Origin: Phycisphaeraceae bacterium | GTDB lineage: Bacteria > Planctomycetota > Phycisphaerae > Phycisphaerales > Phycisphaeraceae | Length of the DNA stretch: 33,930 nt | Direction of reading: 5' to 3' | NCBI GenBank assembly: GCA_002704825.1 | Contig: PAIY01000078.1 | Location: forward strand, 1-33,930 | In this document: positions 1 to 7,728 of the stretch, in pieces | How the letters are laid out: every line of letters starts with the position of its first letter | Numbering within the stretch: the stretch's first letter is position 1 | The notes under the pieces: generated by a model | Databases searched by the model: none | Told to the model about the DNA's origin: nothing | Seen by the model: the letters and a program-made list of their open reading frames with translations, nothing else | Made by a program: the position numbers and the translations under genes

Positions 1-2
1 AT

Positions 3-329
3 GATGGCATGTATGTCTACCGTTCCATTTTTCACAAGACATTTAACAGTGGCGGACTCGGCATGCCCAGCAGTCACACGATGGTCGCCTTTGCTGCTGC
101 ATGGATATTGGCGAAGCTTTACCCGCGGATCAACTGGCTATGCATTGCCGTCGCCGCCGGCTGTGGCATGATGCGCGTTGGCAGTGGCGCTCATTTTTTC
201 AGTGATGCGGTGGTGTCGATGGTCGTGAGTTATCACATGACCAATTGGATTTGGGAAAAGTGCCAACGCAAGCCGGTGTGTGTGTTGGAGTCATCAGCAT
301 CACGCAGTGATGCAGCTGGCGTGATTTGA
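3..329 (+). CDS. PAP2-family phosphatase, C-terminal part (5' end outside window)
   Basis: The frame is open to the left edge, so this is the 3' part of a gene. It contains a PSSHT sequence followed about 40 residues later by RVGSGAHFFSD. These match the last two phosphatase motifs of the PAP2 superfamily (PSGH and SRxxxxxHxxxD), with Ser replacing Gly in the first. PAP2 enzymes are usually membrane proteins that remove phosphate from lipid phosphates such as phosphatidate or undecaprenyl diphosphate; the substrate here cannot be told. The stretches after PSSHT and after the HxxxD motif are hydrophobic and fit membrane helices. The last dozen residues ([12 protein letters not shown]) are encoded by a dispersed palindromic repeat at 292-317, so the natural C-terminus was probably altered by its arrival. 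The gene converges on, and overlaps by 131 bp, the GH18-like gene on the other strand. Confidence 0.8.
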   Translation, partial: DGMYVYRSIFHKTFNSGGLGMPSSHTMVAFAAAWILAKLYPRINWLCIAVAAGCGMMRVGSGAHFFSDAVVSMVVSYHMTNWIWEKCQRKPVCVLESSASRSDAAGVI

Positions 330-1388
330 AAGTGTCATCACTTGCAGAACTCATTTTTAAAGTCTGCCACTTTTCATCCGTCATTTCCCAATGACAATAA
401 ACCGAGATGCCGCGATAGTTGGCACGTTGCATGTCATTCAAATCCGCCAAACCTGCATTGATGCCGCGCAGCGCGTGATGTAGATTCTCGACCTTAGGAT
501 CATGCCAGGGGACATCCGCATCGTCATAGGCAGGTAAGCCCAGCAGTGTTGGCGTTGGTGCTCCCCACGTTAAAACTTCCTTTGTCCATTGACGCATGAG
601 TAGTTCGTAGGGCTTGGCATATTTAATGCTGGTGTCATACATCATCACCACCATCTGATCCGCGCGGCTGGCGACTTGCTGGTAGTACGTTTGATCCCAA
701 TGGACTTCCGGTGCCGGTTGCCAACGGGTCGGTGGGGGATAGGCTGCGATGGAGAGGATTTTGTTTTCAGGTATCACAGCGTTGAGTTCATCAAGCAGGT
801 TCAGCAGATCTCGATTGCCGTTGGGCCAGGGTTCGATGTTCAGTTGGATGCCATCAAGTTGGGGATATTCGGATAGACGTGAAGTAATGCTTTGGACGAA
901 GTGATCACGCCATGATTTTTGTGCTGGGAAGCAGTGTTTCTGATACACACCACCCACCCACGGCATGACGCTCAGTCCGTTTGCCTTAGCCAGTTCAAGA
1001 AACAGCTTGCTTTGTTCAAAATCCATACCAGGCAGTTCACCGCCGGGAGTTGCAGGACACAGATGCGGGAAGATGTCGGTGATGTGATGTTTTTGCAACG
1101 GCGTGAGCAGTTTGAAAAACGCATCACTGCCACGGTAGTTTTGAGTTGATCCTGCTTGTTATATTTCTCAAACCACGCATCGTCTCCCAGATACCCATGT
1201 CCAATCCAGATGCCGTTTTGTTTGAGATCAAAGCGCCCGTCATTGATACGTTTACCCGGATGCCAAAGCAGATAACCAATCGCCGGCAAGAGGATGATCG
1301 GCAGATACACAAACAACAAGCGTCGGCGAAGTGGTGTTCGCAAAAGCCAATGCTCGGATGTGAGTGTGTTGGTTTTTAAATCAGTCAC
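199..1388 (-). pseudogene. GH18-like TIM-barrel protein with N-terminal membrane anchor, interrupted by a frameshift
   Basis: Two overlapping minus-strand frames make one protein. The first starts at GTG 1388 and holds a basic N-terminus, a membrane segment (LLFVYLPIILLPAIGYLLW) and sequence up to QDQLK. The second continues with NYRGSDAFFKLLTPLQKHH and a TIM-barrel-like domain. Adding one base to the four-T run at 1139-1142 (AAAA on the coding strand) joins them exactly, giving about 396 residues. LDGIQLNIEP resembles the DxxDxDxE catalytic motif of glycoside hydrolase family 18, but N stands at the penultimate D; MVVMMYD fits a later barrel strand. The start overlaps the stop of the upstream DUF3592 gene in GTGA, suggesting translational coupling. 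The last about 40 codons run into the converging PAP2 gene and a dispersed repeat and look unnatural. It may be a true pseudogene or a sequencing or assembly error in a homopolymer. The family call is by motif only. Confidence 0.65.
292..317. repeat. 26-bp palindromic repeat, copy 1 (REP-like hairpin)
   Basis: A 7-bp stem GCATCAC/GTGATGC with a GCA loop occupies 297-313. The whole 26-bp block recurs without mismatch, in inverse orientation, at 19011-19036. It lies within the coding frames of both converging genes. Read on the minus strand it is AGCT followed by the hairpin, a layout shared with the other hairpins in this window. Confidence 0.75.
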
Positions 1389-1996
1389 AACAATCTCCCA
1401 TCTTGATCACACATGGAAATGGTTCTGAGCATCTGACTATCATTACTAAAACCAACGCCACAAGCGTTCAAGAAGATCGGCAGAACAAAGAGGACGGCAA
1501 TGGCAATGATTATCAGAAAGAGCGGAATCCAATTGTTGAAGTGGGGGATGGTTAACATGACACCCAATACGGCTGTCATGAAAACGGCAATCGTAATGTG
1601 ACGGTAGGCCATTGGGCCGACACCCAGAGCAAGACAGGAAGATTGGGGGTTGGTTGGGTCATATCGAACGAGCACGAATTCACTGCTCAGTAATTTTGTG
1701 TACACGTCATCGAGCATACCGGTGCGGGCTTGGCTACCAAGTCCAGGCATGATGCGCGAGTTGGCGTATTGTGTGTTATCTACTTGATAAATGTATTGCA
1801 GATTCAATTCGCTGAAATCAACACTGCCTTTGTCGATGCGTTTCAAATCACAAGCTTCAATTCGACCGATGGTGGTAGGCCAATTCCTGATTTGTTTGGC
1901 CAAATGTCTGGCGATGAAAAATTGGACATAGCCGTAAACCAAAAAGCCTAGACCAATGAGCCAGACCATTGATGAGAGGATGTTTCCCCAGTTCAT
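1385..1996 (-). CDS. DUF3592 domain membrane protein
   Basis: A 203-residue protein with one membrane helix near the N-terminus (about residues 9-28) and two adjacent helices in the second half (about 132-152 and 158-178). The soluble part between them has the DUF3592 pattern: W-P-T-x-G-x-I-E, then a strand Y-I-Y-Q-V-D, then a VLVRYDPTNPQ-like segment. The biochemical role of DUF3592 proteins is not established. It is the first gene of a two-gene minus-strand unit; its TGA overlaps the GTG start of the frameshifted GH18-like gene. The ATG at 1996 is preceded by a GGGATGGA stretch that can serve as ribosome binding site. The opposite neighbour, the TsaC fusion gene, starts 134 bp away, so this gap must hold divergent promoters; none could be assigned with confidence. 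Confidence 0.75.
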   Translation of the reverse strand: MNWGNILSSMVWLIGLGFLVYGYVQFFIARHLAKQIRNWPTTIGRIEACDLKRIDKGSVDFSELNLQYIYQVDNTQYANSRIMPGLGSQARTGMLDDVYTKLLSSEFVLVRYDPTNPQSSCLALGVGPMAYRHITIAVFMTAVLGVMLTIPHFNNWIPLFLIIIAIAVLFVLPIFLNACGVGFSNDSQMLRTISMCDQDGRLL

Positions 1997-2130
1997 ATTT
2001 CCATCCCTGTCTAATCCAAATCTTCGTCATGTTTTGCTGATGCGAAATATGTGAATTCAGACACCAAAGTGTTATTGTTTGTATCTTACCCAACTTCGCA
2101 TCGCCTGTCGGAATTTGGTAATCTGATGGG

Positions 2131-3291
2131 ATGCAAGTGATTTTACCTCCACCGGACAATCACCCCCAGGAACTCGCTGGGGCGTTGGCTGAAGCGACTG
2201 ACGCATTGAAGCAGGGCAAGCTCGTGGCATTTCCCACGGAGACTGTCTATGGCGTTGGGGCTGTGGCAACGAACGATCAAGGCTACGACAAGCTGGTTGC
2301 ACTCAAGAGTCGTCCCGGCTCGGTGCCCTTTGCCATCCATATGGGATCGCCCGATGAGGCAGGGCGTTATGTCGATTTGTCCAGCCCGATGTTAAAGCGC
2401 CTGATCCGTCGCGTGTTCCCTGGGCCGGTGACGTTGGTGCTGGCGGTCAGTGACGAGACGATCAAAGCCAAGTGCGAGCAGATGGGTTTGCCGATCGAAC
2501 AGGCGGACCGCATTTACCACAACAACACCGTGGGCTTGCGTTGCCCGGATCACCCGGCAGCCAACATCCTGCTTCACCACGCCAATGCCGGTGGGCCGGT
2601 CCTGGCTTCATCAGCCAATCTCCGTGGGCAGGAGCCATCCAAAAATGCAGACGACGTGCTGGCATCACTGGGTGACACGCCGGAAGTCGAAATTCTGATT
2701 GATGGTGGTCAAAGCACATTCTCAAGACCGTCGACGGTGGTGCGTGTGACAGAAAATCCCAACGGCTCAGCCGACTTCCAGGTGGAACGTGAAGGGGTGT
2801 TCGATGAACCGACCATCCGCCGGATGTTACAGTGGACGCTTTTGCTGGTTTGCAGTGGCAATACATGTCGGTCTCCTATGGCTGAAGTGCTTGCCCGCAA
2901 GGAACTTGCAGTAGCCAGGGATATCCCCATGGACAAGCTCGCTGACGCAGGGATTCGCGTACTCTCAGCGGGTACATCAGCCATGTCTGGGATGCCTGCC
3001 ACCGAGCAGGCTCAGCAGGTGATGGCCAACATGGGACTTGATTTGAGCACGCATCGATCAAGAAGTTTGTCCGCGGAGATGATTCGTGACGCAGACGTGG
3101 TATATTGCATGACCGAGTCGCACCGCCAGGGGGTATTGAGCCTGGCGCCGGATGCGGGTTACAAAGTGGAGTTACTCGACAGCGCTGGTGATATCAGCGA
3201 TCCGTTCGGCTCGGATGTGACGAATTATGCGCGGTGTGCGGAAGTGATTCGCCGCCGTCTGGCGCAACGCCTCAAGGAGCAGCAGGTATGA
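2131..3291 (+). CDS. Fusion: TsaC/Sua5 (threonylcarbamoyl-AMP synthase) + YwlE-like low-molecular-weight protein phosphatase
   Basis: A 386-residue two-domain protein. Residues about 15-225 are a YrdC/Sua5 domain, the enzyme that makes threonylcarbamoyl-AMP from Thr, bicarbonate and ATP for t6A modification of ANN-decoding tRNAs. It shows PTETVYG (35-41), KSRP (59-62) and ASSAN followed by G. Residues about 235-386 are a low-molecular-weight phosphatase: the P-loop CSGNTCRSP starts at Cys241 with Arg247, and the general-acid motif is Asp357-Pro-Phe-Gly. Thr245 in the P-loop and Phe after Asp-Pro are as in Bacillus YwlE, a protein-arginine phosphatase, rather than in tyrosine phosphatases. In Bacillus ywlC (Sua5), ywlE and ywlF (rpiB) are neighbours; here the first two are joined and the TGA overlaps the ATG of rpiB. 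Arginine-phosphatase activity is an inference from the two residues. The join appears clean, with no stop or frame change. Confidence 0.88.
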   Translation: MQVILPPPDNHPQELAGALAEATDALKQGKLVAFPTETVYGVGAVATNDQGYDKLVALKSRPGSVPFAIHMGSPDEAGRYVDLSSPMLKRLIRRVFPGPVTLVLAVSDETIKAKCEQMGLPIEQADRIYHNNTVGLRCPDHPAANILLHHANAGGPVLASSANLRGQEPSKNADDVLASLGDTPEVEILIDGGQSTFSRPSTVVRVTENPNGSADFQVEREGVFDEPTIRRMLQWTLLLVCSGNTCRSPMAEVLARKELAVARDIPMDKLADAGIRVLSAGTSAMSGMPATEQAQQVMANMGLDLSTHRSRSLSAEMIRDADVVYCMTESHRQGVLSLAPDAGYKVELLDSAGDISDPFGSDVTNYARCAEVIRRRLAQRLKEQQV

Positions 3292-3785
3292 AAATCGCAG
3301 TGGGTGCAGATCATCGGGCCACCGAAGTCGTGATGCAGGTTATTCAGAGTCTCAAAGCGGCCGGTCACGAAGTCGAGCATATGGGTGTGAACTGTGATAC
3401 GAGCAATGGGAACGGCAATAGCTGTGACTATCCCGACCAGGCTTATCCTGTCGCCAAGGCCGTTGCCGATGGCGCTGTCGATGGCGGTATCCTGCTTTGC
3501 GGGACTGGTATCGGCATGAGCATCGCCGCCAACAAGGTGCCGGGTATACGTGCTGCGCTGGTACACGATGAGATTGGCGCTCGCGTCTGCCGTCAGCACA
3601 ACAATGCCAATGTGCTTTGCTTGTCGGCTGACATGCTGGGCATGCGCATTATCGAGCAGATCATTGATGCCTGGATCAACACGCCGTTTGACGGTGGTCG
3701 TCACGCCCGTCGTCTGGCCAAGATCACAGCCATCGAGCAGGGCAGGGAACCGTCGACCGTTACCGATGCCGACATCCCCGCCTGA
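3288..3785 (+). CDS. rpiB: Ribose-5-phosphate isomerase B
   Basis: A 165-residue RpiB/LacAB family protein that interconverts ribose 5-phosphate and ribulose 5-phosphate in the pentose phosphate pathway. It starts MKIAVGADHRA and has the family signature LLCGTGIGMSIAANK, whose Cys corresponds to the catalytic base Cys of RpiB; His of the ADH motif and the later RQHNNANVL segment are also present. A short Asn/Gly-rich insertion (TSNGNGNS) lies before the conserved DYPD, making it slightly longer than the usual roughly 150 residues. The ATG at 3288 overlaps the TGA of the preceding fusion gene (ATGA), so it should be translated with it. Open sequence upstream in this frame belongs to the fusion gene and is not a better start. 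This is the ywlF position of the Bacillus gene order. Confidence 0.93.
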   Translation: MKIAVGADHRATEVVMQVIQSLKAAGHEVEHMGVNCDTSNGNGNSCDYPDQAYPVAKAVADGAVDGGILLCGTGIGMSIAANKVPGIRAALVHDEIGARVCRQHNNANVLCLSADMLGMRIIEQIIDAWINTPFDGGRHARRLAKITAIEQGREPSTVTDADIPA

Positions 3786-3867
3786 TCGGTTGGCAACGTT
3801 GGTTAGACGCATCTGATTCGACACTCCGACATCATGTCAGGACGCACATACGGGGGACGAGCAAACC

Positions 3868-5505
3868 ATGACACAACCCCACAGGCCGGTACGCGTGGAT
3901 CAAGTGGCCTGGGCACAACTGCTGCCCTGGCTGGCGATCTTCAAAACCTTTCGCATGGCCATCCGCCCGAGCAAACTCGGTGTGGCATTGGTCATGCTCA
4001 TTCTCATCTTCGTCCTGGGACATGGGCTGGATGTCGTCTGGGGGCCACAGGTTTACCGGGGTGAAGTTTCAGCGTTCGGCACAAAAAGTCCAGACCAATA
4101 CAATGACTGGCGTGTTGAACGTGAACGGCAGATGGATCTTGCCCTGCGCGAACTCATCCAATCCGCGTCCTATGCAGAGCCCGGTGTGACAGCCAGTGAC
4201 ATCCTGGAAAAGCCCAATCGCTATCAACTCACCCGTGACAGGCTCGAAGCGCACTTTGCCAACAAGCTCAAACGCATTGATGAACTCGCAGCCGAGCGTC
4301 TTGGCAATGGTGTCGATGAAACGGATGTCCAAAAGCAGAAAGACCGTAATCTTGAGTCACTAAATCGTGAACGTCTCAAGGCCATGGAATTGCTCAATGC
4401 CCTGCAACCCATAGGGATTTTCCGCGCAACCTTTGAGTACAAGTTCAATGCTTTTGACCGACTGGTGCAGTCTGCGATCAGTTTGCGTTTTGGGTTCAGC
4501 CAGATCCTTGCCGGCCAGGAGACCGATCCCAACACCGTGGTCGGATCGCTGCGGTCAATGATCTACATCCTCCCGAGTTGGCTTTACAAAACCCACCCCG
4601 GTTTCCTGGCATTGCTCTCGGCATGTGTGCTTCTGATGATGGCATTTTTCGGTGGTGCGTTGGCAAGGTTGGCAGCACTCGATGCGACCGGCTCGTCCCA
4701 TGTGCCGATGATGTCGGCGTTTGGTTTTGTCTGTAAACGTTATGTCTGGTTTGTCCTCACACCGTTAATGCCGGTGATCATGATCGCCGTGCTTGGTGGT
4801 ATGCTTGCAGTTGGCGGACTGGTGTTCTTCAACGTTCCTGTTATGGACATGCTCGGCGGCTTGCTGTTTTTCATTGCACTTGGACTTGGCTTTGCGATCG
4901 CGATTTTGCTGATCTTCACGCTAGCAACATACCCGCTGTTCTATCCGGCATTGGTGATGGAGGGTACGGACAGTTTTGATGCCGTCTCTCGCAGCTTCGG
5001 CTATCTCGTTGCCCGTCCATGGCATTGGTTTTTCTACTCTGTCCTCGCATTGGTTTACGGTGCGGTTGGATACCTGTTTTTAGGGGCGGTGATTTATCTG
5101 ACATTAAGCGTGACCCATGCCTGTATTGATATGGGCGTGATCACACAGATGGCAGACGAAACCTCGCGTTGGCATGCCCTGATGCCTCAACCGCGACTGG
5201 GACAACTGCTTTACACCTTCGACTGGAACGCAGGCCTGGGCTTCACCGGCAAGGTCACCGCAGGCATGATCTGGGTCTGGAGTTTCTTCCTGACCTCCAT
5301 CATCGGTGCCTATACGGTGAGTTTCTTCTACTGCTCCAACACCGTCATCTACCAACTGCTGCGTCAATCCTCGGAACAGACCCGCATGGATGAGATTGTG
5401 GCCGAAGCGACTGACGAAAAACCAACGCAACCGCAGACTCCCGACAAGGTAGAAAAGCCGGCTGAAACACCAACAAATAAAAATCCGGATGCGCCCCAAA
5501 CCTAA
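3868..5505 (+). CDS. Large multi-spanning membrane protein, function unknown
   Basis: A 545-residue protein that I do not recognise. It has a membrane helix at about residues 38-58, then a hydrophilic, charged region (about 70-220) rich in Glu, Arg and Leu that could form helices or a coiled coil. A membrane domain of roughly five or six helices follows, including long Gly/Ala/Leu/Phe stretches such as GGLLFFIALGLGFAIAILLI. The final 45 residues form a soluble tail rich in Glu, Lys, Pro and Thr. The second half resembles in style the polytopic proteins that planctomycetes keep as lineage-specific families, but no catalytic motif stands out. GGGGGA about 10 bases before the ATG is a credible ribosome binding site. 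The gene follows rpiB by 82 bp and may be co-transcribed. Its TAA lies inside an inverted repeat arm (5501-5524). Confidence 0.75.
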   Translation: MTQPHRPVRVDQVAWAQLLPWLAIFKTFRMAIRPSKLGVALVMLILIFVLGHGLDVVWGPQVYRGEVSAFGTKSPDQYNDWRVERERQMDLALRELIQSASYAEPGVTASDILEKPNRYQLTRDRLEAHFANKLKRIDELAAERLGNGVDETDVQKQKDRNLESLNRERLKAMELLNALQPIGIFRATFEYKFNAFDRLVQSAISLRFGFSQILAGQETDPNTVVGSLRSMIYILPSWLYKTHPGFLALLSACVLLMMAFFGGALARLAALDATGSSHVPMMSAFGFVCKRYVWFVLTPLMPVIMIAVLGGMLAVGGLVFFNVPVMDMLGGLLFFIALGLGFAIAILLIFTLATYPLFYPALVMEGTDSFDAVSRSFGYLVARPWHWFFYSVLALVYGAVGYLFLGAVIYLTLSVTHACIDMGVITQMADETSRWHALMPQPRLGQLLYTFDWNAGLGFTGKVTAGMIWVWSFFLTSIIGAYTVSFFYCSNTVIYQLLRQSSEQTRMDEIVAEATDEKPTQPQTPDKVEKPAETPTNKNPDAPQT

Positions 5506-5591
5506 CCGCTTGCGGTTTTGCGCTGCATAAAACGTACTGATAAAAGTTTTATTCGAATCTCGACAGACGCGCTAAACCGCAAGCGGTTAAG
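5501..5591. repeat. Inverted repeat with arms containing TAACCGCTTGCGGTTT
   Basis: The arms at 5501-5524 and 5569-5591 are near-identical inverted copies. Each contains an internal palindrome (AACCGC/GCGGTT). The left arm covers the stop codon of the membrane-protein gene. The spacer of about 45 bp is A+T rich. It could form a cruciform or act at the mRNA 3' end, but there is no T-run typical of an intrinsic terminator. Confidence 0.7.
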
Positions 5592-5597
5592 ATTCGA

Positions 5598-5627
5598 ACG
5601 AAATCCGAAATCCGAAATGCGAAATGC
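5598..5627. repeat. Short tandem repeat of CGAAATC/CGAAATG heptamers
   Basis: Four consecutive 7-bp units follow the inverted repeat: two GAAATCC and two GAAATGC. It lies between the membrane-protein gene and the substrate-binding lipoprotein gene. Confidence 0.7.
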
Positions 5628-5668
5628 CCCGTCTTGTTCCTGACGTTCCCTGTCTCTAGTATGGTTTG

Positions 5669-6562
5669 ATGATGTTACGTTCTTTGATTTTATTGTCTTG
5701 CTCGCTGCTTTTGCTGACCGGTTGTGATCGAAAAACCGAATCACCACAACCGCAAGCAGCAACCCCTCGCTATGTAACCCTGGCTCCAGCCATGAGTCAG
5801 ATACTCATCGACATGGGACAACAGAAAAACATCGTCGGCATTGCACAGTTCGACATGACCGCTGCCAAAGACTTGCCGGTGGTGGGTAACTATTTGGACA
5901 TCCACACCGAAAAACTGCTCAAGCTCAAACCGACTCACGTGCTGATGATGGCGGGCAAGAACGGGACCCCGGAGAGTCTCAAGCAACTGGCTGAGCAACA
6001 CCACTTCAAACTCATCTCCTTTGCCTATCCCGACACCATCAATGATGTCCTGCAGATCGTCACACAAACAAGCCATGACATCGGCATGAAACAACTCGGC
6101 CAGGAAACAGTCGATCGGTTTGAATCTCAAATGCGTGATGTCAAAAAGTGGGTCCAAGGACAGAAGTCGCAACGCGTTTTGGCACTCATTGGAACCGAAC
6201 CGATCATGGCCAGCGGTCCCAATACCGTGATTCATGAAATGATCCAGTTCGTCGGCTCGGAGAATGTCGCTGCCAATGCCCCCGTCAGTGCTCCGACTTA
6301 TGACCATGAAAAACTCGTGGCTCTGAATCCTGATGTGATCCTGCTTTTAAGACCCAATGCACCACCTTTGGAAAATGGATTGGATGATCCGCGTTTGGAA
6401 AGTTTAAAGAATTTGCCGATCAATGCGGTGAAAAACAAGCGCATTTACATCATCAACGATCCGCTGACATTCCTGCCTGCAACAACCCTCCCGCGGATTG
6501 CAAAACAATTCGCACTTGCGATCCACCCCCAATTGTCCGACACTGCTGCCGATGGCAAATGA
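5669..6562 (+). CDS. ABC transporter substrate-binding lipoprotein, FecB/BtuF type
   Basis: A protein of about 297 residues beginning with a lipoprotein signal peptide: a hydrophobic run followed by the lipobox LLTGC, with Cys to be lipidated. The rest follows the periplasmic binding protein type of the helical-backbone class used for siderophores, haem and cobalamin: RYVTLAPAMSQILIDMG near the start, VGNYLDIHTEKLLKLKPTHVL, a long linking helix around QETVDRFESQM, and a second lobe with LVALNPDVILLL and NKRIYIINDP. It delivers a metal chelate or cobalamin to the permease encoded next; the ligand cannot be read from the sequence. The TTG at 5666 and ATG codons at 5669 and 5672 are all possible starts with no strong ribosome binding site. 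Its last 11 bp overlap the permease start, indicating coupling. No ATPase gene follows. Confidence 0.87.
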   Translation: MMLRSLILLSCSLLLLTGCDRKTESPQPQAATPRYVTLAPAMSQILIDMGQQKNIVGIAQFDMTAAKDLPVVGNYLDIHTEKLLKLKPTHVLMMAGKNGTPESLKQLAEQHHFKLISFAYPDTINDVLQIVTQTSHDIGMKQLGQETVDRFESQMRDVKKWVQGQKSQRVLALIGTEPIMASGPNTVIHEMIQFVGSENVAANAPVSAPTYDHEKLVALNPDVILLLRPNAPPLENGLDDPRLESLKNLPINAVKNKRIYIINDPLTFLPATTLPRIAKQFALAIHPQLSDTAADGK

Positions 6563-7580
6563 CTCACATGCTTTTCGATTCGGCTGGTTGTGGATCGGCC
6601 TGATGCTGCTTTTGCTGGCTGGCATTTTTATTTTCCGGTTATCGCTGGGGAGCAGTGGCATCGGTTGGCCTGAAGGCGAATTTGCAGACTACTTCTTACA
6701 ACTCCGATCCCTGCGTGGTGTCGAAGCTATTTGCGTTGGCGCCGCGTTGGCGGTGGGTGGGGTGGCGTTGCAGGTCCTGCTGCGAAACCCCTTGGCTGAA
6801 CCCTATATCCTAGGACTCTCAAGCGGCGCTGCGGTTGGGGTGATGGCACAACTGCTGCTGGTGCACTCAGGCCTGGGGATCGGTCTGGCGATCCAATCCT
6901 CGGCATTAGCCAATCACGGGGGGGCGCTGCTGGGGTCACTGCTGAGCCTGGTCATCGTCTACCTGCTCGGTCAACGCAAGGGTGTCATCGACCCGTTGGG
7001 GTTGCTTCTGGTCGGCGTGATTCTTTCATCGATCAATGGTTCGATCATCATGCTCATCAACTACATCCCCGGCTCGGCCGGACTCCGCGAAGACATGGCG
7101 CGTTGGATGATGGGCTACCTTCACGAATCACTGCCCAGTTCCACCGTCTGGACAATCTGCATTATCACCGGCATCGGTATCGCAGTCCTCTGGAAATTTG
7201 CTGCCGACATGGACGCAGCCACTTTCCCATCGGATGAAGCACACAGCTTGGGTGTCCGACTCAAACGGCTGCGTATCATCCTCTTTTTGATCTCCGGCAT
7301 ATTGGCGTCCGGCGCGGTGGTGCTTGCTGGTCCAATTGCGTTCGTTGGCTTGGTTTGCCCGCATCTTGCGCGACTGCTCGTTGGGCCGACACATCTGCGT
7401 GTGATCCCGGCATCGGCATTGTGTGGGGCGATCCTGATCCTCGTTGCCGACTGCTTTAGTACATGGATCGACATCCTGACCAACCGAGGCCGCCTGCCGA
7501 TTGGCATCTTCACCGCGGTCATCGGGGGTATCAGCTTCCTCTGGCTACTCCGCCCGCAACTCGGTCGCAACAACAGTTAA
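6552..7580 (+). CDS. FecCD-family ABC transporter permease
   Basis: A 342-residue integral membrane protein of the FecCD/BtuC permease family, which forms the inner-membrane channel for iron-siderophore, haem or cobalamin import. It shows the family segments LRGVEAICVGAALAVGGVALQVLLRNPLAEPYILGLSSGAAVG, split here over residues about 50-95, and later GPIAFVGLVCPHLARLLVG near residue 255 and RGRLPIGIFTAVIGGISFLWLL at the C-terminus. About ten hydrophobic segments are visible. The ATG at 6552 lies inside the 3' end of the substrate-binding gene; an upstream in-frame start at 6498 would need unrelated sequence and is rejected. The usual third gene, an ATPase with Walker motifs, is absent downstream, where pyrF follows instead. 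The ATPase must be encoded elsewhere, or shared. Confidence 0.92.
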   Translation: MANDSHAFRFGWLWIGLMLLLLAGIFIFRLSLGSSGIGWPEGEFADYFLQLRSLRGVEAICVGAALAVGGVALQVLLRNPLAEPYILGLSSGAAVGVMAQLLLVHSGLGIGLAIQSSALANHGGALLGSLLSLVIVYLLGQRKGVIDPLGLLLVGVILSSINGSIIMLINYIPGSAGLREDMARWMMGYLHESLPSSTVWTICIITGIGIAVLWKFAADMDAATFPSDEAHSLGVRLKRLRIILFLISGILASGAVVLAGPIAFVGLVCPHLARLLVGPTHLRVIPASALCGAILILVADCFSTWIDILTNRGRLPIGIFTAVIGGISFLWLLRPQLGRNNS

Positions 7581-7607
7581 AAACCGGTAAGATACCGACG
7601 AAAATGA

Positions 7608-7699
7608 TTTAACCACAGAGGCACAGAGACACAGAGAAAAACAATTCAGAGTTTTCTCATGTCTTTTCCGGCTCTGTGACTCTGTGTCTCTGTGGTTTA
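7608..7699. repeat. Cargo-less inverted repeat, CACAGAG family
   Basis: Arms at 7608-7636 and 7672-7699 read AACCACAGAGGCACAGAG and its near-perfect reverse complement. A 35-nt spacer separates them. The arm is a variant of the CCGCAGAGACGCAGAGGA repeat that bounds the two gene cassettes in this window. It fills most of the gap between the permease gene and pyrF. Confidence 0.85.
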
Positions 7700-7728
7700 A
7701 AAATGTCTTGAATAAGGAATGTGCCCTG

